Of a DNA stretch of 64,000 bases, positions 49,680 to 60,913 are shown piece after piece (position 1 is the stretch's first letter; the number at the start of each line of letters is the position of its first letter). Under the pieces are notes generated by a model. It was given only the letters and a program-made list of their open reading frames with translations. It was not told the DNA's origin and made no database searches. The stretch covers positions 33,882,514 through 33,946,513 of the forward strand of contig CM060177.1 in NCBI GenBank assembly GCA_030549775.1, in the 5' to 3' direction. The position numbers and the translations under genes are program-made. This DNA is from Tamarix chinensis. Lineage: Eukaryota; Streptophyta; Magnoliopsida; Caryophyllales; Tamaricaceae.

Positions 49680-52600
49680 ATGGCCAACAAAAACATTGAT
49701 AGGGATAGCAGTGATGAAGAAGGGAAGAGGGGACCTACGATTATGAGAATTATCGTAGACATGAGGAATAGAGGAGAAGTAGTCGATTTGGGATGGAATA
49801 CTTACAATCTTCCCATCGGCCCTTACGCAGATATGTTCTTGACCTACATTTCCCTTGTGACCCGTAACCGTGTTCCTATCTCCTATAATAATTGGAAGCA
49901 GGTTCCACAGGGTCATAAGGAGCATATTTGGCAGGAAATCACGGTAAAAATGCTATTTTATGTAATCATTTTTGTATGTCAAATTTTATTAATTTTATTA
50001 CATTATCATCGGTATACATCTACATGTCTTATTTTGCAAAAAGTGTTCAATGTCCCAGAGAGTAGGAAGAAATGGCTTCTTAGACATTGTGGGGAGCGTC
50101 TAAGAACATTTAGGTCATATTTAGCTCGTAGAAAAATGTATAGAAAGAAGGATGGTTCTGTACGACAGAACCCACCCAAACGATACGGTTTCATCGATCA
50201 AGAAAGTTGGAACCAATTCATTGCTTATCGTCTTACGGTGGATTTTAAGGTACTTGTTAGATAACCATTAAACTTTTTGTATCAATCCCAGTATTATGCT
50301 TAATATTGAAATAACCATGTCATTATGTTTTGGCTTGTCACATAGGAAAAAAGTACCCAAAATAAAGAGATTGCCAAGCAAAATAAATATCGGCATAATA
50401 TGGCTCGCAAAGGCTATGCGGGCCTTGAAGAGGAGTTGGTATGCATTTTGTCATTATCTATTTATATGTAAATGTTGAATTTTATAATAATATTCTTAAT
50501 TAAGAATATTTTTTGATTTGTAGCTCCTAGCCCAAGACTTGGACCCATGTACCTCGTCCATCAATATTGGTACATTATGGAAGAAGGCTAGAGCAACAAG
50601 AGATGGATATATTAATGAATATGTTGATGTTGCAGCCAAAAAAATTATAAGTTTGTAGATATCTAGAACCCTACTTAGTTTTCTTATAGAAAACTATTAT
50701 ATTATGCTTATTCCTATAAGTTAAATTTACAGGACGAACTTGAAACGTCAGAAGGTGAGGAGGTGGACCAATATAGCATTGTGGCCCAGGCTACAGGAAT
50801 TGTAGAACACCCTGGAAGACACAGGGGCATTGGATTGGGTGTTACGAGAACGAGCATATGTGGTCGATCTCGTGGTTCTCGTAGCACTAATGAGCAAGTC
50901 GCCATCCTCACCCAAAAATTGAACGTGGCATTTGAACGGATGGCAACAATGGAGCAAGAGTTGTCATTTATTAAATCTCAAGGGTATAAGCCATCCGATT
51001 CAGTAGACCATGATCAGCATCACATACCTAATGTAAATAGCGTCAGAGATAGTTGTGAAGCTGATGCATTTCTTTCTACTCTTCCCGAGGTAAGCATTAC
51101 AAACTATGAATTGTTATTAAATGTATTCGGTGTAATAAATTATTAATAATGTGTAATATTTTTGTTTAGGGTTTGCATAAATGTGACTTATTAGCGAATT
51201 ACCTTTCAACAATTTTGGCGAAAGGAAGGGTCCGCATTAGTCACAGTATTGAAACGCAGACAATCCACGGGTATAATTTAGCCGTAAATACAAGGCCGGT
51301 GAGTATTGACACTCCAATCATTGGCAGTGCACACTTACCTTGTTATAATGAGGGCGATGAGGCAACCATAGTACTAGAAGCTCATGGAAGCTTTGTGGCT
51401 TGGCCTGCGGATCAAATACGTCTCACTACTGAAGAGGTATTGACATTTGACATGTTCATTAGACCTTGTTTAGTAGTTACACTATATATACCTTTTTCAT
51501 ATATATATATTTATATGCTCAATATATATTTTGTTTAATATTATCAATTAAGGAATCAAAAAAGAAGACTGCTTCTGCTAGTAAAACCAAGAGAGGTACT
51601 AGCAGAACGAGCAACACAAAAAAGGGCGCTGCTAAAGGAAAGAGAGCTAAATCTGAAAAATCAGTTGCCCCACAAAAGATTCCTTCTTCAGATCAGCAAA
51701 GCCAACCTCCACCAGCATTAGCGTTATTATATTTTTATGCCCAAAACTACCTGAGGGACAATTATATTTTCATTGATTGTCGTCCTGAGTATGTTGGGAG
51801 GGACGATGCTACTTACATGGTATCGACGGCTGACATAAGCGACATTTATAATCAAGAATGGATGTCAACCATAAGTGTCGCCGTCTATGTCACGTAAGTA
51901 TAATTTCATTTTGAGATTTTAGTACTCTTAACTTATACAATTGGAATTTTTATGACCACTTATATGAGTTATTATTTATTAACAAATATGCATTGTTTTT
52001 GTTGTCCATAGGTTGGTAGCTACTCGAGTTGCGATGGAGGGAATGCTGTCCTCTATTGTGTTTGTGTGCCCATACTACATAGCTGACGGTAGTACAATAA
52101 GAGAGGGTAGGCACATAAACTATTTAGCGGATCGCATTTTGATTGAGGGACACAACAAGCTCTATCTCATTCCTCACCTCGCAACTGAACATTGGGTTTT
52201 GTACGCCGTCCGATCTGATCTTAATAAAGTCTATGTGTTTGATTCCCTTCGAACCTATGACGTGCCTTTTGAAGTCGCTCGTCGTGGTGGGAAGGAATTT
52301 ATCGACATGTTAGTATACTTTTCACTTCTTACTTCATTAGCTTATTTATACATATATTTGTCTAGCTAGCTTTCATTATTTGAGGTATATATGCGTACTT
52401 ACAATATTGTGTATCCAACTCTATTTATTAGGGCACTACGGACAGCGTATCAAAGGAGAGGTGGGAATGGTGTCCCAGACCCAAAGAATGTTCAATACGA
52501 GCCTGTCATAGTAAGTAGGAAGGCAACTATTTCGTATTTTATTTTAATTAAAATTAATATCTAATAGTTAGAGAGCTAACTGAATTTATATGACAGTGTC

Positions 52601-52908
52601 CACAACAGCAAAACGACAAAGATTGTGGATACTATGTATGTAGATCAATGGATCTGATAGTCCAAAATAGATCGGTCAACATAGATCCAAGCCATGTATG
52701 TTTTCTTTTCGATATTTTTCTATTAATTAATGAATCCTGACATATATGTTTGATACTTGACGTAAGTGCTAACTGTATATTAATCAAAACTTGGGATTTG
52801 TAGTTTTTCACCGATGATTATGCACAAGGCCAGCAATACAGTGTTGAAGAAATTGATGAAGTGAGAGAGCAATGGGCCAAGCATGTGCATTCATTCATTC
52901 GGTATTAG
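49680..52908 (+). CDS. CACTA-borne Transposase_24 / Ulp1 (C48) protease fusion protein, 11 exons
   Basis: My model: 49680-49943, 50040-50249, 50346-50438, 50524-50646, 50733-51089, 51170-51436, 51553-51893, 52012-52308, 52432-52510, 52597-52695, 52804-52908; 744 residues, all phases consistent. Residues about 90-215 match the Transposase_24 (Ptta/En/Spm) pattern: KKWLLRHCGERLRTFRSYL, PPKRYGFIDQESWNQF, EKSTQNKEIAKQNKYRHN. An unrecognised middle follows (RGSRSTNE..., coiled LTQKLNVAFERMATMEQEL, SFVAWP near 427), then a basic Ser/Thr/Lys stretch (440-480), possibly nuclear-localising. The C-terminus is a Ulp1-like cysteine protease with H612 (EHWVLY), D629 (VYVFDSL), Q682 and C687 (DCGYYVC), i.e. 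a complete catalytic set; SUMO-type proteases of this fold occur in several plant transposons. Oddities: intron 1 ends CAA not CAG (though the 96-bp intron reads through in frame), and intron 4 begins AT, not GT as in element A. These may impair the protein. Confidence 0.85.
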
Positions 52909-53224
52909 GTAGAGATCTATATAATCTACATGCATATATGTTCTGCAGGCTTGTATTTTGTCTATGTCTTTAAGTCTTGTAATTAAGCTAGATTTATAAA
53001 CATTTTGCTTTGGTGTGTAGAGCTACCAAATTGTGGTATGCCTACTAATTTTGTTCTTGAGTATATATGTCCGGTGTATTAACAAGGGATTGAATGGAAT
53101 TATGGTGTGATTGCAGATATGTTATCAATTGATGTTGTTTTACAATGCAGATTTGGTAATTATTGAACATACAACTGTGTATGTGGGCAGGAACAAAACT
53201 GCAATAACTAAAAAAAAAAACTGA

Positions 53225-53700
53225 AGTTTTAATAACGGTTCTGAAGAAAACCGTTATTAAAAGGCAGGCTTTAATAACGGTTTTCATCAGAACCGTTATT
53301 AAAAGATGTTTTAATAACGGTTCTTCTAAAACCGTTATTAAAACTCTGGTATTTTAATAACGGTTTTCATAAGAATCGTTATTAAAACTCTGGCATTTTA
53401 ATAACGGTTTTCATTAGAACCGTTATGAAAACTCTTGTATTTTAATAACGGTTTACGTAAGAACCGTTATTAAAACCTACTTTTTAATAACGGTTTTCTT
53501 TAGAACCGTTATTAAAACCCTATTTTTTAACAACGGTTTTTCTCAAAAACCGTTATTAAAAATTCATTTTATGCTCATATTGGCGGGTTTTTTTATATTT
53601 TTGATAACGGTTATGAACCGTTATTAAAGATTTAATAACGGGCGTTTTAATAATGGTTGAAAACCGTTATTAAAACTGTAAAATAACCGTTATTAAAACT
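53225..53700. repeat. Element C right subterminal hairpin array
   Basis: Nine to ten inverted pairs of TTTTAATAACGGTT...AACCGTTATTAAAA, about 50 bp apart, almost free of decay in the TAACGG core. Confidence 0.9.
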
Positions 53701-53719
53701 ACTTTTTGGGGTAGTGCAT

Positions 53720-55470
53720 TATCAATCCCAAATAAATGTCATTGTAATGCAACACTTCACCTAAATACATATGTTTATATATTACAATGACTTTTGTCAT
53801 TGTGAAATACTGACCCTATTTTGGCAACAATTTATGTCATTACAAAAATCTATAATTAGCAATGACTTGTCTTTAAAAAAATTGGTTGTAGTTTGGCAAT
53901 AAATTATGTTGTTGCTTATGCTTGATATTTGCAACAACAAACATTGTTGCAAAAAAAAAAAACTTAAAATACCATATCACAAGAACAAAATTTATCATTG
54001 CAAAAATACATTACTTGCAATATGTTATATCATTTAAAAAATTGAATATATTTTAAGAATAAAAAATTGCAAAATACCACGAGTCAATATGAGCATATAG
54101 AGGCCACCTAATATGACCTGCGACCCACAAATTTCTAACATCCCTAGTTAAAATGACCACGTGGCACCACTTGGTAGCTAGCTAGGCCAACAAGAATTGT
54201 AGGGGCTATTGTGAAGCACTTTTGGCTTGATCGACTAGCGTACAAATTAACACAAGTCCTTTCAGAAACTTTCTAGAATGGTTATCCATCCTAAAAATTA
54301 CCCCATGGCAAGCACGCTTAACTATAGAATAGAGTTGCCAAAAAGATGGTATAATATGTTTATATGTAGTCATATTAATTAATATAACATTTCACTAAAT
54401 TTGGAAGTATTAAACTTTATCATTGCAGAAAATACACAATTGCACAATAAAGTCTTTGCCAATTAGAACTTAAAACTTCAACCACCATCTTTGTCATTAC
54501 AAAAACATACATTTACAAAGACACAATAACTTGTTTAAATACCATTACAATAAATGACATGTGAAACCTCTAATCCATATCCATAAATTATGCCATATAC
54601 ATATGTCCCACTAAAATCTATATGACCAAAATATATTAAAATAATTCTTAACATATATATCAAGAAAAAATTATCATATGTAATGAAAACTTACCAAAAT
54701 TTTTCTTGGCAATTAGAGTGTTGATTGAGCTCATGGACATCAAGAAAAATTGGTGTGTCAAATTTATATAACAAGAAGAGCCTAGCATAATAGAGGTATG
54801 GTGTAATAAAATTGTTGATAATTTTTTTGCAACAACTTGTTGTTGGATTAAAATAATATAAATATTTACAATAAGTATAGTCGTTATAATAAATTTTCAA
54901 TAAATTCAATCAATATTTTACAACAAAAAAAAAGTTTTGTATATTGTAACATGTAAATGTCATTAGAATTAAACCATCAAATATATTACAACACAAATGC
55001 TGCTACAAAATATATAAATATCATTGTGTTAAAATAATATAAATATTTATAATAATTATAGTCATTACAATAAATCCAATCAATAATTTGCAACAAAAAA
55101 ATTTATTGCAAAAATGTTTTGTATATTGCAACATATAAATGTGATTGCAAATGAATCATTATATATATTACAATGAAAAATACCATTGCAAAACATATAA
55201 ATGTCAATGAATTTAAATGATCTAAATATTTATAACAAGTAAAGCCATTGTAATTAATTCAATCATTATTTTGCAACAAACAAAAGTCCTCACGAAAATA
55301 TTTTTTATATTGCAACATCTAAACGTTATTTCATATAAACTATCACATATATTGAATGATAAATGTTATTGTAAAATATTTTCTAATAATCACCATATAA
55401 ATGAATTATTTTTGGCAACAACTTTTTATAACGTGATAAAATTGTCATTACAAACAATTATTTTGTAACA
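53720..55470. repeat. Element F right subterminal repeats
   Basis: Repeated 170-190-bp units with TTGCAACAA, ATTGCAACATATAAATG and CATTACAATAAATTCAATCAAT motifs (clear at 54830-55350), plus short TTGCAATGAC copies. No coding sequence was found. Confidence 0.65.
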
Positions 55471-55975
55471 ACAAAGTCCTATTAGGACAAGGATGTCCTC
55501 ATCATATTCTCAGCATGTGAGATCAATAAAAAATAGCTTAATGACATTAAGCCCCCTTGGACTATAATTAGCAGTTAACCATTTTATTATGCCCAAGTGT
55601 GCTAGTTTGGCTTAATTATTACATTAAGGCTTTATTAATATATCTAATATGAAATAAGGCAACTTGTGACTTTTAGGATTTGTAGGACATACCCCCCACA
55701 ACATTCCTCCCTTGTTAAGAAGATTTTCTTCACAAATTTTCATGGTTCAACTCAACACTCTTCAACTTTAATAGTAACATTCTCCCAAAGAGCTACACTA
55801 TTGTATTCTTTCACCAGCCACTATTAAAAACCATGATTATTATTGAAATCCATCTTCCACTAACCCCCTTATATAATCCACATTTAATATTAACCACTCC
55901 TTAAATTGATTTTGGATAAGATCCTTGCTTAGTACAACTCATCAAACATATTATCAAATCTTAATATATGAAATC
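55471..55975 (-). pseudogene. Gypsy LTR, polypurine tract and RT scrap
   Basis: On the minus strand, about 55975-55860 reads MFDELY*ARILSKINLRSG, the conserved start of gypsy RT (DELxG..FSKIDLRSGYHQI). Shortly downstream is GAAGAAAATCTTCTTAACAAGGGAGGAA, a pol end plus polypurine tract, then an LTR start TGTTGTGGGGGGTATG at 55702. The LTR continues to about 55471, where element F begins. So F appears to have inserted into this 3' LTR. Most of pol is deleted. 55976-56259 holds no readable gene. Confidence 0.55.
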
Positions 55976-57279
55976 TGTACTTGATTGTGATCTTGTTAAC
56001 AACCCTTATATGAATGCACAATCTTCATATCCCATGATTATTAATTCCCAACAAAGTCAGAAAAAAAAATTATGCTCATGTTTTCTAGTACATAATCTTT
56101 ACCCAAGAACTCATAAATCTACCTTAATGCTTAGCTTAGATTCTTGTATGTATAAGCCTAATAAATATGATTTTAGATTTGTAATTTTTTTTAATATTTT
56201 GGGTGTCTTAATTTACAATGGTAGTTGTGATATGAAGGATATATTTTTGTATGATGGCTTGAAATGCCCCGAAAATTCCTAATTTTATAAATTATATTTA
56301 AAAGAGGTTTTATTAGAAAATTATTTAAATTAATTAATTTTATTAAAATAAAAGGATATTTAATTAAGGAAAATCAAGAAGAGATTTATAAGTATTTTAA
56401 TTAGGAGGAATTTGGGTATTTTAGCTAATTAAGCATTTTATTTTAAAAATTAATTCAATAAATTATTTTATTTAAAATAAGAAAGAGAAAATAGTTTCAA
56501 AATTATTAATAATTTTATAAGTAATTTAATTGGAGAAAATTAAGGTGTTTGCTAATTAAAAAGGAATTTATGAAAAATCTTTTAAAAATCCTAATTTAGC
56601 CTAAATAGGAATTTAAATATTATTTTTTATACATCAAATATTTTAAATAATTTAAATATCCAATATTATTATTTTTCCTTTTTCCCTTCTTCTTTTTCCT
56701 TTTCTTCTTTCTTTTTCTTTCTTCTTTTCTTTTTCTTTTTCCTCCCCATTTCCCCGTTTGGGCTGCCTCTTCCGCGGCCCAATCCTCTACCTCCTTCCTT
56801 CCTTCGGCGCGGCCCAGCCCGCGCGACCGGTGTTCTTTACTGTCCCCCTCTGTGCCGCGTTCTTCTTCATTTCTCACTAAAACTCAGCGTTCCATTAATT
56901 CCTACCTCCCTCGCGCCCGACCGGCCCGGTCTCCTCCCTTTCTTTTTCTCTTCTTTCTTCCTCGGCCGCCCGGTCCAGGCCCCCCCATCTTCTTCTTCCC
57001 CGACATCGCCAGCCTGCAACTCCGCCGCCCAGCCGAGATTATCGCCGCCGGTCACGTCAGTTTTGACCGGCCGTTTTTATTCCTATCTCTTCCCCCTGAA
57101 TCGCCGGTCCTCTTGACCCAACTAAATCTCCATTTCTCGCGTGATTTTTCCCTCTCCTTTCCATGCGCAACCTTTGCCCCGATTTGCTGCCGCCAGCCAA
57201 ATGTCGCCTCCGGCGACCTGAACCCTACGTTCCTTACCCCGTAGCCGACCCAAAGAACCCTACCCTATCTTATTTTCCC

Positions 57280-57287
57280 TATAAATA
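57280..57287 (+). promoter_or_regulatory. TATA box of the solo LTR
   Basis: TATAAATA about 1 kb into the LTR, followed by the C-rich R/U5 leader; a promoter that may still be active. Confidence 0.6.
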
Positions 57288-58210
57288 CCCTCGTAAGCAG
57301 CTCTGTATCGAGCTTTGGTCGTTGCCCATAATTTTCCAACCTTACCACCGCCGCCCATTTAGACGCTTCGACCGCCGCCTCCGACCAACTTCGCCGCCAT
57401 CCTTGGCTACCCGTGTAATCCTTGAATCTTCCTCTAGCTAACCAAAACATTCATCACCCTCGATTCTTTCTGCACAATCCTCCCCGACTATGTGAATTTC
57501 CCTTCTCGACCAACCTGTCTTCCAGCCCCTGCCACCCTTCGCGCCGCCCTTAGCCACCTCCTCCGCCGCTAAGGCCGCTTCTTTCACCTCCCAAAATGTG
57601 CTGCAGACCCTGCCCTACCTTCCCCTACCTTTAGTTTCCTTTTTCTCCCTCTCCTCCTCTCTCTTCCTTCTTCTCCTCCATTCGGCCACCACCGCCACCA
57701 CCATGCGCCGCCACCTTTGGCTGTGCCGCCACCTTCATTCCATTCCTCTCCTTATGGGAAACGCAAAACAGCCCAACTTCCACCACCATTCTCTCTAATT
57801 TATTCCCAGCATGCAACTTTCCCCTCTTTCTTTCCTCTTTCCGGCCACCGCCGCCACCTCCGTGTTCCACCAGCGGTGCCGCCTATCCCCACCAACATTT
57901 GGTTGAACCCTAGACCCTCTCAACTATTTTCCCTATTTTTATAACCCTTAAATTATTTTATTTCAATTATTTTCATATAAATACTATAATTATTATTTTT
58001 GATATTTATATTTTAATATGAATTATTATTATTATTATTAGTATTAATATTTTATTATTATTTATGTTGAGGGCTGAAGCCTAATATATTTTAATTCGAT
58101 TTTATTATTATGTTTCTTATTATATCTATATTTACTATTATTAATATTAAAATGTTATAAGTATAATAATTATTATTATTATATTCTATTTCGAATTTCC
58201 ATTATTCTTA

Positions 58211-58243
<33 letters not shown>

Positions 58244-59195
58244 TCTGAATTTGGTTATGTAATTTACAAATAATCTTTTTAGTATTATTTTGGTAAAGGG
58301 TCTGAAGCCCTTATTTCACTTTATTTTTGAGTAATGCCTTATTATTATTATTTCTACTATTTTATTATTCTTATTAATATTAATATTGATATTATTTTGG
58401 TATTTTTGTTATTATTATTTTATCAAAAAAAACTATTCTTATATTAAATTAGTGTTTAATATTATTTTAATAGGAGAGAGTCTAATTTTAGCATTTCTCT
58501 CATAATAGGTAAAACCAGTCAAAACCCTAAGGAGGCATAGGAGCATGCTCCAAGACCAGTGTCGTTTTAGGTAAGGGGTGCTAAGGCCTTTTATGTGCTT
58601 ATGTGCATTATGTGCTTCGCATGCTATGTATCCTATTTTTATCTTTATTAAATATTTTATATGTGGTATGACTTGGAGTTGAAGTATGTTGTGCATGGTA
58701 TGTGTATTAATTATGTATGATGATATATGTTGTGTATGTGAGGAAATCGATGTGGTTTGTGTGAGAGGAAGGATGAAAAAGGAGGATGGGGAAATAATTT
58801 GATTAAGGGAAGTGAGTTAACTTAATTTTATGGTTTTATAAAGAATAATCTAATTTATGATTTTATGTATGGAAGAGTAGACTTTATGGTTTGTTTGGGA
58901 GAATCTAATTTAGGATGTTATTTGGGAGACGGTAATTTATGATGTTATATGGGAGATTCGAATTTATGGTTTGTTTGGGAGAATTTAAATTAGGATGTTA
59001 ATTGGGAGAAGGTAATTTATGAGGTTATATAGAATAATCAAATTTATGGTTGTTTGGGAGAATCTAATTTTTTTTATGTTATTTGGGAAAACGTAATTTA
59101 TGATATTATATAGGGGAATCTAATTTATGATTTGCTTGGGGGAATTCAATTTATGGTTTTCCTTTGGAGATTCTAATTTATGATTTTATGTGGAA

Positions 59196-59306
59196 GAATC
59201 TTTATGGTTTGAATTTAGGGTTTGGTATGGAAGAATCTTTATGATTTGAATTTAGGGTTTGGTATGGAAGAATCTTTATGGTTTGAATTTAGGGTTTGAT
59301 ATGGGT
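59196..59306 (+). repeat. 37-bp minisatellite in the solo LTR
   Basis: Three copies of GAATCTTTATGGTTTGAATT...GTATGGAA starting at 59196, 59233 and 59270. Wider imperfect repeats of TTTATGGTTTGTTTGGGAGA lie at 58870-59180. Confidence 0.8.
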
Positions 59307-60021
59307 TAATCTTTGTTTTTGGTTTGACTGAATTTATGGTTTTGTATGACAGAATCTAGGGTTTGCCTGGTGGTATTAATGGATGTATTTAGTATTAGAG
59401 TTTGTATGATGATATTAAGGTTTGTATGGTGGTAATTATAGTTATATTGTGGTATTAGGATTTATATGGTAACATTGATGGTTGTATGGTGGTATTAGGG
59501 TTTTCATGGTTGAATTTAGGGTTTCACGTGGAATTTTAGGGTTTGCATGAAAAAGGTTCGAAGGTTTGCATGGGAAGATTAATGTCTACATGGGTATGAG
59601 ATTTATGTGTGGAAAGTTAATTTGGGATGTAAGGAAGGTAATGTAAGTGTTGTTTTTGATGCTTGAGCACTTGGGATGAAAATAGTACGTGGGGCATTAT
59701 GAGGGTACGGAAGAGATTGAATTAAGGTTTGGAGTAATCAACTCGGGATTGTTGTGATTAACTAGGGTTGGAGTGGATGATTGTGGTTTGTTATGATTAA
59801 CTAAAGCGTAGAGTGGCTAGTTAGGATTTGTTGTGGTTAATTGAGGTCTATGGTAGATGATTAGGGTTTTTGGTATTATCATGTGTATGTGGTGATTAAG
59901 TGTAAGTATGATGATGAATATGGAATTTGTGATTTATGATTCGTGCATGTCTATGGTGAAAGCCTTTGAATAAGATACTTAAGATACTAATCATTTAAAG
60001 TGGAAGATTATTGAGCCGGGT

Positions 60022-60260
60022 CCAGCCGATCCACCGGTTAGGAATAGTGGTTAGGGTTTAACCCTATGTGTGACCGATCCACCGGTAATAATAGTGGTGA
60101 GGACTATGCCCCGCAAGTGTCCGGCCCACCGGCAATAATAGCGGGGTGACTCAAGCTCAATAAACACAAACCAAAGTTTGCTAAAGATACTTAAAAGGTA
60201 CTAATTACTTACAGTGAAACACCATGTGAGTAGGAACCAGCCGATCCACCGGTAAGATTA
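60022..60260 (+). repeat. CCGATCCACCGGT repeats in the solo LTR
   Basis: Four dispersed copies of (C)CGATCCACCGGT or CGGCCCACCGGC followed by AATAATAG or TTAGGAATAG, each a near-palindrome around CCGG. They resemble cis-elements in an LTR rather than a satellite. Confidence 0.6.
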
Positions 60261-60913
60261 ATTAAGTAATTAATTCGGATTAATTAAGTAAAAGGTTTGG
60301 TGTGTATCGACTTTTGATAAAAGATTAATTAAGTAATTAATTCGGATTATATGGACCTTTGTACTTTTACCTGGTTGATCATATGCATTTATGAATATGC
60401 TCTTTTACGTCCTGCATGATTTATGTGTTTATGTGTTGGCCTTAGTGATCAAGTCACCTTACTCAGTACTGGACCCATACTGATACTACCATGGTTGATG
60501 GGTCCTGTGATGATCCACTGATGGTGGGGAGCAGACCTCTTGTGCAGGTTTAAGATCAGAGACTGTTTTGGGGTGGCAGGCCTGACTTGAGTGAGTAGGC
60601 AATCCGGAATTTGGCCCATCGGGTTTTATCTTGTTTAAATGTATTTCTATTTGTAAGTTACAAGTGTTAATAAACGTTTATGCGTACTCTGATTTTGTTG
60701 TATGATCTTTCGAATTCTTTTATGAATTGTTAATTTGAATTTAACGTAAATATTTTCTTTAGCCTTAGCACTTGGTACTGGAACGGTCGGAGAGAACCGG
60801 TCTGGTACGAAGTGTGGCGGTAGCATTCCCAGAATTCACAGGTTTTAAGTGTTTCTATCTTAATTGCTTCCATTTAAAAAAAAAATTAGTGAATTTTGGG
60901 GTGTTACATGGCT

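Larger units (their letters stand above)
47787..53716 (+). mobile_element. CACTA element C (TAACGG family), best-preserved copy
   Basis: 5930-bp CACTA transposon. The left end is CACTACTACGAAAACGG; the right end, read inward, is CACTACCCCAAAAAG. A CAT target duplication is present at 47784-47786 and 53717-53719. Layout: left hairpin array (47806-48145), GC-rich leader (48150-48440), a duplicated 324-bp leader unit with telomere-like repeats (48931-49580), an 11-exon gene (49680-52908), and a right hairpin array (53225-53700). It encodes a Transposase_24/Ulp1 protein but no TNP2 transposase. It would therefore need a partner protein in trans, or it uses an unrecognised mechanism. It lies within element F. 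Confidence 0.93.
47605..55470. mobile_element. CACTA element F (TTGCAAC family), host of element C
   Basis: The left end is CACTACAAAAGAAAAC followed by TTTTTAGCAACGATGGC. After the nested element C, the same type of sequence resumes (TTGCAACAA and ATTGCAATGAC motifs, 53720-55470). It ends near 55470 in TTATTTTGTAACA, where GTAGTG has apparently decayed. No coding sequence remains in F. The first 180 bp and last 1.75 kb are all that is left, so F is non-autonomous or deleted. No matching 3-bp flank was found (TAT left, ACA right). The left end is clear; the right end is approximate. Confidence 0.65.
56260..60908 (+). mobile_element. Giant solo LTR (Tekay/Del-like), 4649 bp
   Basis: It starts TGAAATGCCCCGAAAATTCC and ends AATTTTGGGGTGTTACA, the usual TGTAA...CCCC / GGGGTGTTACA ends of large plant gypsy LTRs. 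Perfect 5-bp target duplications TGGCT flank it at 56255-56259 and 60909-60913. It contains a promoter-like CCCTATAAATACCC (57275-57290), a strikingly GC/C-rich leader (56740-57920) in an AT-rich genome, and minisatellites downstream. No primer site or pol is present, so it is what remains after recombination between two LTRs. The several short ORFs in the C/T-rich part have no recognisable protein. The chromovirus Tekay/Del assignment is inferred from length and end sequence. Confidence 0.85.

Noticed and set aside
49944..50039. Hydrophobic segment as a membrane helix of the element C protein
   Set aside because: It is the translation of intron 1; element A shows splice sites at the same positions.
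53225..53700. CRISPR-like array of regular repeats with spacers
   Set aside because: The units are CACTA subterminal hairpins in a plant transposon; the spacers are only loops and short linkers.
56620..57944. Several Pro/Ser-rich and Glu/Lys/Arg-rich ORFs on both strands
   Set aside because: They lie in the GC-rich leader of the solo LTR, overlap each other in opposing frames and have no recognisable domain.
60022..60260. CRISPR-like repeat array
   Set aside because: Only four irregularly spaced short motifs, in a eukaryotic LTR.
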